A stretch of 64,000 nucleotides of DNA, taken from the NCBI GenBank assembly GCA_005884115.1, contig VAXW01000005.1:124001-188000 (forward strand), given 5' to 3'. Under the pieces are notes generated by a model, which worked only from the letters and a program-made list of their open reading frames with translations, made no database searches and was not told the DNA's origin. How positions within the stretch are numbered: position 1 is the first letter of the stretch; each line of letters begins with the position of its first letter. This DNA is from Actinomycetota bacterium. Lineage in GTDB: Bacteria > Actinomycetota > Thermoleophilia > Solirubrobacterales > Solirubrobacteraceae. Both the position numbers and the translations under genes were made by a program. Below are positions 23,660 to 31,555 of the stretch, one piece after another.

Positions 23660-24271
23660 CTAGACGCTCGTCACGCGCGTAGGCGTGCGATCGTCCGCGC
23701 GCGCATTCCACTCGCGCTCGATCTGGCGCAGCATCGGCGGGTACACGAGCAGGTGCCGGAACGGCCTGATGAGTGCCATGTAGGCATTTCCGAGCAGGCC
23801 GTTCGGCTTCACGAGAACCGCCATCTGGCCGCGGTAACCACCGCTCCCGTCTGCGATCCAGCCGATGTGCATGACCCCGTGCACGGTCTGGTTGGCGATC
23901 TCCGCGGCCCACTCGTCGTCGAGCAGGTACAACGACTTGAAGGGGAGCGTCTCGAAGTCAGGACCCGGAGGAGCATCGCGCAGGTCCGCGGGCAAGCGGT
24001 CGCGAAGCGTCGGCACCCTGGATCCGATGCCCGCCTCGGGCGTATCCCAACCGAGCAGGTCACCCAGTTTCCAACGGATCGTCCACAGCGCGCGAGCGGC
24101 GAGCGATGGGCTGTGCGAGGTATTGCCCGAGGCGATCGCTTGCACCAGCAGAGGGAAATCGTCTCGACCGCCTGGTGTCGGCAGCAACCAGACGTCCTCC
24201 AGACGGAAGTCGGGAGTGAGCTCGTGGATGTGCCAGGGCCGAGAGGTGTGAGCCGCCTTGGGGAGCCTCAT
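23660..24271 (-). CDS. DUF2867-family protein
   Basis: 203-aa protein of the DUF2867 type: AHTSRPWHIHELTPDFRLEDVWLLPTPGGRDDF, AARALWTIRWKLGDLLGWD, GSRVPTLRDRLPADLRDAPPGPDF, YLLDDEWAAEIANQTVHGVMHIGW, GGYRGQMAVLVKPNGLLGNAYMALIRPFRHLLVYPP. Members are single-domain and uncharacterised, sometimes fused to NAD-epimerase domains. ATG 24271 chosen; the longer frame adds unrelated residues over the divergent gene. Divergent from the nitroreductase-like gene at 24320. Confidence 0.82.
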   Translation of the reverse strand: MRLPKAAHTSRPWHIHELTPDFRLEDVWLLPTPGGRDDFPLLVQAIASGNTSHSPSLAARALWTIRWKLGDLLGWDTPEAGIGSRVPTLRDRLPADLRDAPPGPDFETLPFKSLYLLDDEWAAEIANQTVHGVMHIGWIADGSGGYRGQMAVLVKPNGLLGNAYMALIRPFRHLLVYPPMLRQIEREWNARADDRTPTRVTSV

Positions 24272-24319
24272 GGTGGACCTTGATCCATACGGTAGCGCCG
24301 CGTGTGCCACGCTAGATCG

Positions 24320-24856
24320 ATGTCCCTGCGCTACGTCGATCCAAACGCTCCTCGCAGCATGCTCTACCGAGTAATTGTTCTCCTCACCAGCACGCGGCCT
24401 ATGAGGTGGCTGTCGCGGACCGTGGCGTGGAGCAGCGTCATCTGGAAGATCGACCCCTTTCTCATGCGTTTGACTCGCGGCCGCCTCGGCACCGGGCTCG
24501 TGGTCCCGACGGCTCTGCTGCAGACGCGTGGCGCGCGCACCGGGCGCCTGCGAAGGAATGCGGTCATCTACTTCCACGATGGCGAGCGGGTGACGATCAT
24601 CGCCTCACAGGCCGGTCGCCCCGAGAACCCCTCCTGGTTTCACAACGCGCGCGCCAATCCGGACGTCCTGCTTGGTGGGGAGAGATTCCGCGCAGAAGTG
24701 ATCGATGACGAGGCGCTGCGCGAACGCCTCTGGGAGCTCGCAGACCGCGTCTTTCCGGCGTTCGCCGGCTACCGCGAGAGCGCCGCTCGCGCCGGTAGGA
24801 GCATTCCCATCCTCCAGCTCCTTCCCGCCGAGCGCTCTGCCCGCCTCCTAGACTGA
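24320..24856 (+). CDS. deazaflavin (F420)-dependent nitroreductase-family protein
   Basis: 178-aa protein of the DDN/split beta-barrel family: RLTRGRLGTGLVVPTALLQTRGARTGRLRRNAVIYFHDGERVTIIASQAGRPENPSWFHNARANPDVLLGGERFRAEVIDDE. The TRGARTGRxRxN and PxWFHNxxANPD blocks bind the deazaflavin. Expected to reduce a still unknown substrate with reduced F420. An extra N-terminal amphipathic stretch precedes the domain, as in membrane-associated relatives. A second DDN-like gene follows. Confidence 0.88.
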   Translation: MSLRYVDPNAPRSMLYRVIVLLTSTRPMRWLSRTVAWSSVIWKIDPFLMRLTRGRLGTGLVVPTALLQTRGARTGRLRRNAVIYFHDGERVTIIASQAGRPENPSWFHNARANPDVLLGGERFRAEVIDDEALRERLWELADRVFPAFAGYRESAARAGRSIPILQLLPAERSARLLD

Positions 24857-24897
24857 GCCGGAGGAGTCTGCCCGGCGATCGCGTCCTGAGGAGCTAG

Positions 24898-25332
24898 ATG
24901 TCCACTTCCCGCGACGAGGCCAATGCTCGCATCATCGAGGAGTTCCGCGCCAACCACGGTCGCGTGGGCGGCGCCTTCCAGGGCGTGGCGCTCCTGCTCC
25001 TTCACCACACGGGCGCGAAGTCCGGGACGAGGCGCATCAACCCGGTCGCGTACCTCGCTGACGACGGCCGCTACGTCGTGATCGCGTCGCGGGGCGGGGC
25101 GCCGGCCAACCCGGCTTGGTATCACAACCTCATGGCCCATCCCGACGCCACGATCGAGGTTGGCACGGACACCATCGACGTGGTCGCCAGCGAAGCGACG
25201 GGCGAGGAGCGCGAGCGCCTGTACCGCGCGCAGGCAGAACGCATCCCGCAGTTCGCGGAGTACCAGAAACGGACCAAGCGGCTGATTCCCGTGATCGTGT
25301 TGACCCCGCGCGAGGGTTCGCGGCAGAACTGA
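24898..25332 (+). CDS. deazaflavin (F420)-dependent nitroreductase-family protein
   Basis: 144-aa DDN-family protein: NARIIEEFRANHGRVGGAFQGVALLLLHHTGAKSGTRRINPVAYLADDGRYVVIASRGGAPANPAWYHNLMAHPDATIEVGTDTIDVVASEATGEER. Has the H-H-T-G-x-K-S-G and N-P-x-W-Y-H-N-L cofactor blocks. Follows the related gene after 41 bp with GAGGAGCTAG as ribosome-binding site, so the pair probably forms an operon of two different F420-linked enzymes. Confidence 0.9.
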   Translation: MSTSRDEANARIIEEFRANHGRVGGAFQGVALLLLHHTGAKSGTRRINPVAYLADDGRYVVIASRGGAPANPAWYHNLMAHPDATIEVGTDTIDVVASEATGEERERLYRAQAERIPQFAEYQKRTKRLIPVIVLTPREGSRQN

Positions 25333-25376
25333 GGGTCCAGGCCGCGACCACTCGCCCGCGCAAGCTCGCGACGGCG

Positions 25377-26171
25377 CTAGTCGGCGGGCGCGCGCCGCTC
25401 CCACATGTTCATCGGACCGAAAGAGTGGTACCCCAGGGCGGCGTACACCCCACGCCCCATCTGCGAGGCCTGCAACGTCGTCGTGCGCGCGCCAGACGCG
25501 CCGGCCCGCTCCAGCAGGGCGTACTGCAGGCGCCGCGCGAGCCCGCGCCCGCGGGCATCCGGTACCGTCGCCACCGCGTAGACGCCCGCGTCCTCACCGG
25601 CGATGGTGACCTGCGCGGTACACGCCGGGCGGCCTTCCAGATACGCAACCGCGACGAGCGTGCTTGGGCCGGCTGGAACGTCCGCGGTCACGCGACGGCT
25701 GAGCTCGAGCGGAAACCCGTAGCCCTCCGCGAGCACCAGCTGCAGATCCTCGACCGCCGGGGTCTCGGTGTATTCCAGCTCATTGACGCCGTCAGGCGCG
25801 ATGAGCTCATCGAGCGCGCAGCCCATCCCCTCGGGAGAGGAGTCCAGGGCGTGACCCGCCTCGCGCAGCAGCGCGCTGGCCTCTGCGTCGCTCTCGTGGG
25901 CCCACACCGTCCACGCTCGCACGCCGTCCTCGGCGTAGATCGACTCGAGCTCTGGCAAGGCCGTCCGCAGCGCGCCTGCATCGCGGTAGGTGACGCTGTT
26001 GAACAGCGAGGCGTCAGGCGCCGACGGGCTCACCTGCGCGATGACCCCGTCGCGCTCATGCACGCGCGATCCCACTCCCGCGGCCGCCGTGGCGCGGATC
26101 CAGCTGGCAAGTCCGGGAAACTGCGTGGCCAGGAACTCCTCCCTCGTCACACGCGGACTGTATCGAGGCAT
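25377..26171 (-). CDS. GNAT-family N-acetyltransferase
   Basis: 264-aa protein. The C-terminal half is a GNAT domain with the acetyl-CoA loop VATVPDARGRGLARRLQYALLERAGASGARTTTLQASQMGRGVYAALGYHSFG (about 195-250; Q/RxxGxG/A signature ARGRGLA). The N-terminal half resembles a degenerate second GNAT fold. Acceptor substrate unknown. ATG 26171 chosen from the start of homology. Convergent with the DDN-like pair. Confidence 0.83.
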   Translation of the reverse strand: MPRYSPRVTREEFLATQFPGLASWIRATAAAGVGSRVHERDGVIAQVSPSAPDASLFNSVTYRDAGALRTALPELESIYAEDGVRAWTVWAHESDAEASALLREAGHALDSSPEGMGCALDELIAPDGVNELEYTETPAVEDLQLVLAEGYGFPLELSRRVTADVPAGPSTLVAVAYLEGRPACTAQVTIAGEDAGVYAVATVPDARGRGLARRLQYALLERAGASGARTTTLQASQMGRGVYAALGYHSFGPMNMWERRAPAD

Positions 26172-26284
26172 CGAGCCTCGCCTTCGACGCAACCACGCGA
26201 TCGACCGCGGCCTGAGCGCCGCCCGCCCCAAGCTGGACGGAGCCCGGACAGGCCGCCGGTGAGGCGCGCGCGATCTCGCCGGCG

Positions 26285-27433
26285 CTATTCGACCGCGCTC
26301 ACCGGCCGCGGACCCTCGCCGACGTACTTGGCCGTGGGCCTGATCAGCTTGCCTTCGCGCTTCTGCTCGAGTATGTGCGCAGACCAGCCGGCCACGCGAG
26401 CGCATGTGAACATCGGCGTGAACAGGTCGGGCGGCACTTCGGCCCTGTCGAGCACGACAGCCGACCAGAACTCGACGTTCGTCGCCAGCACGCGGTCGGG
26501 CTTGCGGGCGTGAAGCTCCGCCAGCGCGGCCTGCTCGAGCGCTTCCGCGACCTCCACCCGCGGCGAGCCCAGTTCGCGGGCGGTGCGGCGCAGGACACGG
26601 GCGCGCGGGTCTTCGGCCCGATAGATGCGGTGGCCGAATCCCATCAGGCGCTCACCGCGGTCGAGGGCGTCGGCGACCCAGCGCGCGGCGTCGCCTGCCC
26701 GCCCGACTTCGTCCAGCATCTTCAGGACCCTCGAGGGCGCGCCGCCGTGCAGCGGCCCCGAGAGCGCGCCGACGGCGGAGGACAGCGCGGCCGCGCAGTC
26801 CGCGCCCGTGGAGGCGACCACGCGGGCGGCGAACGTCGAGGCGTTCATTCCATGCTCAGCCGCAGTCGTCCAGTAGGCGTCGATCGCCTTGACGTGGTCG
26901 GGGTCGGCCTCGCCGCGCCAGCGGATCAGGAACCGCTCCGGGATCGATCGCGCGCGGTCCACCTTGCTCTGCGGCACCGGCGTCTGGCCCACGCCGCGCG
27001 CGGACTGGGCGACGAACGACAGCGCCATCACGGAGGCGCGTGCGAGGTTGTCGCGTGCCTCCTCATCGGAGATGTCGATGAGCTGCCCAAAGCCCCACTC
27101 GGGCGCGAGCATCGCGAGCGCCGACTGAACGTCCACCCGGTGATCGCCCGAGCGGACCGTGAGCGGATGGGGTTCGGCTGGCGGCAGGCCGGGCTTGAAG
27201 CGTCCATCCACGAGCAGACCCCACACCTGCTCGAAGGGGACAACGCCGACGAGATCCTCGATGTCGACGCCGCGGTAGCGCAGGGCGCCGCCGGCTTTGT
27301 CCGGCTCGGCGATTTCGGTGGCAAAGGCGACGACTCCCTCCAGGCCCGACTGCACCTCTGAGAGTGCGCCGGCGTCCGGGCCGCGCTCGCCCGAGGACGC
27401 GGGCTGGACCGTCGCAGACTGGACCTCGCTCAT
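26285..27433 (-). CDS. citrate synthase/2-methylcitrate synthase-like
   Basis: 382-aa citrate synthase fold: YRGVDIEDL, AEHGMNASTFAARVVASTGAD (first catalytic His), LSGPLHGGAPSRV, GFGHRIYRAEDPRARVL (second His), NVEFWSAVVLDRAEVPPDLFTPMFTCARVAGWSAHILEQKREGKLIRPTAKYVG. At the catalytic Asp position it has Glu (NVEF), as in the actinobacterial CitA-like subgroup. It condenses acetyl-CoA (or propionyl-CoA) with oxaloacetate. Shorter than hexameric GltA (about 430 aa). Divergent from the amidase across 137 bp. Confidence 0.92.
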   Translation of the reverse strand: MSEVQSATVQPASSGERGPDAGALSEVQSGLEGVVAFATEIAEPDKAGGALRYRGVDIEDLVGVVPFEQVWGLLVDGRFKPGLPPAEPHPLTVRSGDHRVDVQSALAMLAPEWGFGQLIDISDEEARDNLARASVMALSFVAQSARGVGQTPVPQSKVDRARSIPERFLIRWRGEADPDHVKAIDAYWTTAAEHGMNASTFAARVVASTGADCAAALSSAVGALSGPLHGGAPSRVLKMLDEVGRAGDAARWVADALDRGERLMGFGHRIYRAEDPRARVLRRTARELGSPRVEVAEALEQAALAELHARKPDRVLATNVEFWSAVVLDRAEVPPDLFTPMFTCARVAGWSAHILEQKREGKLIRPTAKYVGEGPRPVSAVE

Positions 27434-27570
27434 GGCACTCGCTTTCTGAGCTTGATGCTTGACAAGGTTGGCTGCCTTGTGGGCAGGGCCATATGGTCGC
27501 AGGAATGCCCGTCCGGGTAGGCTGCAGACGAGCGGGCGCCGTGCCCGAGTAGCCGTTCCTAGGAGGAGCC

Positions 27571-29013
27571 GTGTCTGAGAACGACCTGTTGTTTGCGTCC
27601 GCGACCGAGCTCGCCGAGATGGTGCGCTCGGGAGAGGTCTCGGCGCGCGAGCTGGTGCAGAGCTCGCTCGAGAGGATCGAAGAGCTTGATCCGAAGCTCA
27701 ATGCGTTCGTGCAGGTCGACGCCGAGGGCGCGCTGCAAGCGGCCGATCAGATCCGCGCCGGCGATGAGCGTCCCTTCGCGGGCGTTCCGACGGCGATCAA
27801 GAACAACCGGCCGGTGAAGGGCATGCGGCTCACGTATGGCTGCTCGCTGATGGCTGACTACGTCCCCGACTACGACCACAACGTCACCCGCCGGCTGCGC
27901 GATGCCGGGTTCATCATCGTCGGGACGACGACCTTGCCGGAGTACGGCATCCTGCCGACGACCGAGGCGCGCCTGTTCGGCCCTACGCGCAACCCCTGGG
28001 ATCTCGAGCGCACCACCGGGGGCTCCTCGGGCGGAGCCGCCGCAGCCGTCGCAGCGGGCATCGTCCCGGTCGCGCACGGCAACGACGGAGGGGGCTCGGT
28101 CCGCATCCCCGCCGCATGCTGCGGGCTGGTCGGGCTGAAGCCGGCGCGCGGGCGCATCTCGCTGGCCCCCGAGCTCGGCGACTCCTCGCTGGGCATCGAC
28201 GGCATGCTCACGCGCACGGTGGCCGACACGGCCGCGATCCTCGACGTGCTCGCCGGCTACGAGCTCGGCGACGCCACCTGGGCGCCACCTCCGGCGGAGA
28301 CGTTTGCGGTCGCCGCTCAGCGCCCGCCTGGACGCCTGCGCGTCGCTGCGACCACCTTTCCGCCCGTTTCCGATGCGGTCGTCGATCCGGTCTGCGCACG
28401 CGCGGTTGTGGACGCGGCAGAGCTGCTGCGCTCGCTCGGCCACGAGGTGGAGGAGATCGAGCCGCCGTGGCAGACGGAGGGACTGCGCGAGCTCTTCGGC
28501 GCGGTGTTCTCCAACCAGATCGCGCTCTCGATCGCCTACTCGGGCAACGTCGCCGGGCGCGAGCCCACAGCCGAGGACATGGAGCCGATGAGCTGGGCGA
28601 TCTTCTCGATGATCTCCAAGATGGGCGCGGTTGAGGGCTTGGCCGCGGCCGTGCGGCTGCAGGCGCACGCCAGGCAGCTGGTCAGCTTCCTTGCCCCATT
28701 CGACGCGCTGCTGACCCCGGCCCTGGCCGAGCGGCCTCTGCCGCTGGGCACGCTCGACACTGCGGCTCCGCAGCCCATGTCCACGTTCACCCGCTCCGGC
28801 CTGTTCACCCCGTTCACACCCATCTTCAACGCCACCGGCCAGCCCGGCATCAGCGTGCCGCTGTTCGAGGGAGAGGACGGGCTGCCGCTCGCCGTGCAGC
28901 TCGTCGGCAGGCCGGCCGCGGAGGGCCCCCTGCTCGCCCTCGCGGCGCAGCTCGACGATGCGCAGCCGTGGGCGCAGAGGCGGGCGCCGATGGTGCAAGG
29001 GGTGCTCGACTAG
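27571..29013 (+). CDS. amidase (amidase-signature family)
   Basis: 480-aa amidase-signature enzyme with the Ser-cisSer-Lys triad: catalytic Lys in GVPTAIKNN, GGSSGGAAAAVAAGIVPVAHGNDGGGSVRIPAACCGLVGLKPARGR holding the cis-Ser and nucleophile Ser. The C-terminus PIFNATGQPGISVPLF is typical. It hydrolyses an amide of unknown identity. The gene is single and not next to gatC/gatB, so it is probably not GatA. GTG 27571 start after AGGAGGAG, a strong ribosome-binding site. Confidence 0.9.
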   Translation: MSENDLLFASATELAEMVRSGEVSARELVQSSLERIEELDPKLNAFVQVDAEGALQAADQIRAGDERPFAGVPTAIKNNRPVKGMRLTYGCSLMADYVPDYDHNVTRRLRDAGFIIVGTTTLPEYGILPTTEARLFGPTRNPWDLERTTGGSSGGAAAAVAAGIVPVAHGNDGGGSVRIPAACCGLVGLKPARGRISLAPELGDSSLGIDGMLTRTVADTAAILDVLAGYELGDATWAPPPAETFAVAAQRPPGRLRVAATTFPPVSDAVVDPVCARAVVDAAELLRSLGHEVEEIEPPWQTEGLRELFGAVFSNQIALSIAYSGNVAGREPTAEDMEPMSWAIFSMISKMGAVEGLAAAVRLQAHARQLVSFLAPFDALLTPALAERPLPLGTLDTAAPQPMSTFTRSGLFTPFTPIFNATGQPGISVPLFEGEDGLPLAVQLVGRPAAEGPLLALAAQLDDAQPWAQRRAPMVQGVLD

Positions 29014-29020
29014 CGCCGGC

Positions 29021-29066
29021 GCGCCGGGGCACCGGGTCGGCTGGCGCCGGGGCACCGGGTCGGCTG
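29021..29066. repeat. two identical 23-bp tandem units
   Basis: GC-rich unit beginning GCGCCGGGGCACC and ending TCGGCTG, repeated exactly at 29021-29043 and 29044-29066, 8 bp after the amidase stop codon. The rest of the 105-bp gap shows nothing else. Confidence 0.8.
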
Positions 29067-29118
29067 GCGGTGGCGACGAATGCCGCACCCCTGACCGGCG
29101 GAGATCGTGGCGGCTCCG

Positions 29119-30000
29119 CTAGCCGCGGCCGAGGACGGCTTCGACCGGCTGAGGATTCACGCCGAGCTGCTCTGCGTCGGCGGTGCCGCGCGCGGAGACC
29201 ATCGGAACCTGCATCAGCTCGGCCTCCTCCCAGGTCGCAAAGGCGCGCGGGCCGGAGACGGCCTCGAGCGCCCGCAGCCCGCGCGAGACGAGCGGCGTCG
29301 GCACGTGCACGAGGGGGCGGTGTTTACCAAGCGAGCGCACGACAACGTGCAGGAACTCGTTGTGTGTGAGCGTCTGCGGTCCGGCGAGCTCGTAGCGAGC
29401 ATGCGGCTCTGGTGCGGGAGCGCGGAGGGCGCCGATCACGCAGTCCGCCACATCCTCGGCCCAGATCGGTTGGCAGGCGGCGCGGCCGCGTCCCGGCACG
29501 GGCACGGCCGGCAGCAGCGCCAGGCGCTCGAGAATGGTCAGCAGGCGGTCGCCCGGCGCGTAGATGAGTGATGGTGCGAACACGATCGAGCGCAGGCTCG
29601 CCTCGCGGACCGCGTGCTCGGCGAGCGCCTTGGCGCGGAACACGCGCGCGCGATGATGGGTCGAGGCGTCGAGCGCGGAGAAGAACAGGAAGCACTCGAC
29701 TCCCGCGCGCTCAGCGGCCTCCACCATGCGCCAGGTGGCGATGCCGTCGAGCTCCTCGATCGAGCCGCGCGGCTGGTCGCGGATCGAGCTGGCCAGGTGG
29801 ACGACCGTGCGCACGCCGCGAAGCGCGTTGCGAAACGACGGCGGGTCGGTGAGGTCGCCGAGCGCGATCTGCACGCGCACGCGCTGCGCGCCCAAGCGCC
29901 TGGGATCTCGCACGAGACAGCGGACCTGCGTTCCGTCTGCCACCAGCCGGCGCAGCAGCGAGGAGCCCACGAGGCCGGTCGCGCCGGTGAGCAGCAGCAT
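29119..30000 (-). CDS. NAD(P)-binding epimerase/NDUFA9-like protein
   Basis: 293-aa Rossmann protein of the atypical SDR class: LLLTGATGLVGSSLLRRLVADGTQVRCLVRDPRR at the N-terminus (GxxGxxG dinucleotide motif), DLTDPPSFRNALRGVRTVVHLAS, ECFLFFSALDA, and QPIWAEDVADCVIGAL. It lacks a clear YxxxK, so it may be a redox sensor or complex-I-assembly-like protein, not a classical dehydrogenase. Divergent from the ferredoxin gene; a 22-bp palindrome lies in the shared region. Confidence 0.83.
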   Translation of the reverse strand: MLLLTGATGLVGSSLLRRLVADGTQVRCLVRDPRRLGAQRVRVQIALGDLTDPPSFRNALRGVRTVVHLASSIRDQPRGSIEELDGIATWRMVEAAERAGVECFLFFSALDASTHHRARVFRAKALAEHAVREASLRSIVFAPSLIYAPGDRLLTILERLALLPAVPVPGRGRAACQPIWAEDVADCVIGALRAPAPEPHARYELAGPQTLTHNEFLHVVVRSLGKHRPLVHVPTPLVSRGLRALEAVSGPRAFATWEEAELMQVPMVSARGTADAEQLGVNPQPVEAVLGRG

Positions 30001-30030
30001 CGGGCAAACCTAGCGCGTCGCGGCGCAAGG

Positions 30031-30052
30031 GATGATTGCTCGAGCAATCATC
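30031..30052. promoter_or_regulatory. perfect 22-bp palindrome, candidate operator
   Basis: Arms GATGATTGCTC and GAGCAATCATC meet at a central CTCGAG without spacer, 31 bp upstream of the minus-strand epimerase start and 123 bp upstream of the ferredoxin start. Looks like a binding site of a dimeric (TetR-like) regulator. Confidence 0.6.
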
Positions 30053-30093
30053 TACGATGGGCCACGGCGCGCGTGGCCCGGCTTCGTCATCCC

Positions 30094-30099
30094 TAAAAT
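30094..30099 (+). promoter_or_regulatory. candidate -10 box for ferredoxin
   Basis: TAAAAT, 75 bp before the ATG, in the only AT-rich patch of the region. An inverted repeat GCCACG/CGTGGC (30061-30077) lies just upstream. Confidence 0.4.
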
Positions 30100-30174
30100 A
30101 GACCACTCCCGAAACGCGCCCGCCCAGAGCTCCCAAACCCAGCCCAGACTTCTAGACCCGACCCGAAAGATCGA

Positions 30175-30453
30175 ATGGCCTACGTAATCGCCGAGCCTTG
30201 CATCGGCACGAAGGACAACTCCTGCGTCGAGGTGTGCCCCGTCGACTGCATCCACCCGACGCCGGACGAGCCGGGCTATGACGCGGTGGAGATGCTCTAC
30301 ATCGACCCCGAGGAGTGCATCGACTGCGACGCCTGCGTGGAGGCGTGCCCGGTGGACGCGTGCTTCGCCGAGGATCAGCTGCCGGACGAGTGGCAGAAGT
30401 ACACGCAGATCAACGCCGACTACTACCGCAACGGCGGCGGCGGCGGCGGATAG
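30175..30453 (+). CDS. fdxA: seven-iron ferredoxin
   Basis: 92-aa 7Fe ferredoxin ([3Fe-4S][4Fe-4S]). First cluster ligands in CIGTKDNSCVEVCPVDC (Cys8, Cys16, Cys20 and Cys24), second in CIDCDACVEACPVDAC, with the exchange typical of FdxA-type proteins. Ends in a Gly tail (GGGGGG). Electron carrier, for example for P450s or oxidoreductases. Monocistronic. Confidence 0.95.
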   Translation: MAYVIAEPCIGTKDNSCVEVCPVDCIHPTPDEPGYDAVEMLYIDPEECIDCDACVEACPVDACFAEDQLPDEWQKYTQINADYYRNGGGGGG

Positions 30454-30466
30454 CCTCAGCCCGGCC

Positions 30467-31555
30467 TCAGCCCGGCCCACCTCCGTAGGAGGGATCGAGA
30501 ACGTCCACGACCGCGACATCGGCGACGGCGGCGCGGATCAGCTCGCGCAGCTCCTTGGAGTCGAAGCTGTGGGACTGCGGCGAGAGCGGGTTGACGGTGA
30601 TCGCCTTCAGCTCGATCGTGTGCAGCACCTCGATCGCGATGCCCTGACGGCGGTACCAGTCGGGTCCGCGTCGTGAGAGAAACACCTTTGTCGGGTCGGC
30701 CGCGACGATCCGCAGCGCGCGCCCGGCTCGCTCGACGCGCGCCAAGAGCAGGCCTTCAAGAAAGCGCTCGCCGAGCGCTCCCCGCACGAGTAGCGTGTCG
30801 GCCCGCGAGTGTGCTCGCAGCAGCGCGGCGATCTGCTCGGGCTCAGCCCCCAGGAGCAGGCGCCGGCTCAGAAGCAGCTGGCCGTCGTGCTCGCTGGCCG
30901 CAGGCTCGCCGTCGTCCCTCGGCGTGCCCGCCGGGGCCTCCCAGGCGCGCGCATCGACGCCGGCCGCTCGCGGGAGCCTGACCAGCTCGACCGCGTTCGC
31001 CGTCGAGGCCACGACCTGCGCCGGGTCGCGGCCGAGCACCGCGCCGGTCGCCATCACCAGGCCGTCGGCGACCTCCGGCGAGGACGCCGCGCGACGGTCG
31101 ATCGCGCCGTCGATGAGCACGCGCTCGGCGCCCAGCTCCTCCATCGCCTCGCTGACAGCGCGCACGTCGATGGCGCCGCTGGGTCCCGCAACCTCGACGA
31201 TCCCGGCCTCGGCGAGCCGCGCTACGACGACTTCTCCTAGCGGGGTTCTCACGCCCGTCTGGCGCAGGCGCTCGTGCGAGAGCCCGCTCGCGCGAAGCAG
31301 CCCCGCGGTGGTCGCGAGCAGGGTTCCCTCGCGCAGGTGGATCCTCGGCTTCTGGATGCGCGCGTCGATGACGTCGTGCTCCTCCCCGTCGCGCCCGATG
31401 GATGTCACGCCCACGTTCATCCCCTCGCCGTCGTGCTCGGCGAGAATGGCGCCCAGCGTCTGCGTCTTGCCCGTGTTCTTGGCCAGGCCCACGAGCGCGA
31501 CGCGGCGCGCGCCGGAGATCAGCTCGATGAGGCGCCCGCCCGGCTCGCTAGCCAT
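30467..31555 (-). CDS. P-loop protein linked to lysine 5,6-aminomutase
   Basis: About 362-aa protein with a Walker A at the N-terminus (VALVGLAKNTGKTQTLGAIL, G-x4-G-K-T) and SIGRDGEEHDVIDA, then a domain with LIDGAIDRRAA and a C-terminal segment LKAITVNPLSPQSHSFDSKELRELI. The family is found next to kamDE-type genes and is uncharacterised to my knowledge; a reactivation role like MeaB or the EutA/DdrA chaperones is an inference. ATG 31555 preferred: it overlaps kamE by 8 bp, as kamE overlaps kamD. Confidence 0.75.
   Translation of the reverse strand: MASEPGGRLIELISGARRVALVGLAKNTGKTQTLGAILAEHDGEGMNVGVTSIGRDGEEHDVIDARIQKPRIHLREGTLLATTAGLLRASGLSHERLRQTGVRTPLGEVVVARLAEAGIVEVAGPSGAIDVRAVSEAMEELGAERVLIDGAIDRRAASSPEVADGLVMATGAVLGRDPAQVVASTANAVELVRLPRAAGVDARAWEAPAGTPRDDGEPAASEHDGQLLLSRRLLLGAEPEQIAALLRAHSRADTLLVRGALGERFLEGLLLARVERAGRALRIVAADPTKVFLSRRGPDWYRRQGIAIEVLHTIELKAITVNPLSPQSHSFDSKELRELIRAAVADVAVVDVLDPSYGGGPG

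Noticed and set aside
27559-29088. 509-aa minus-strand frame over the amidase gene
   Set aside because: Antisense shadow of the amidase; composition is Arg/His-rich with no recognisable family.
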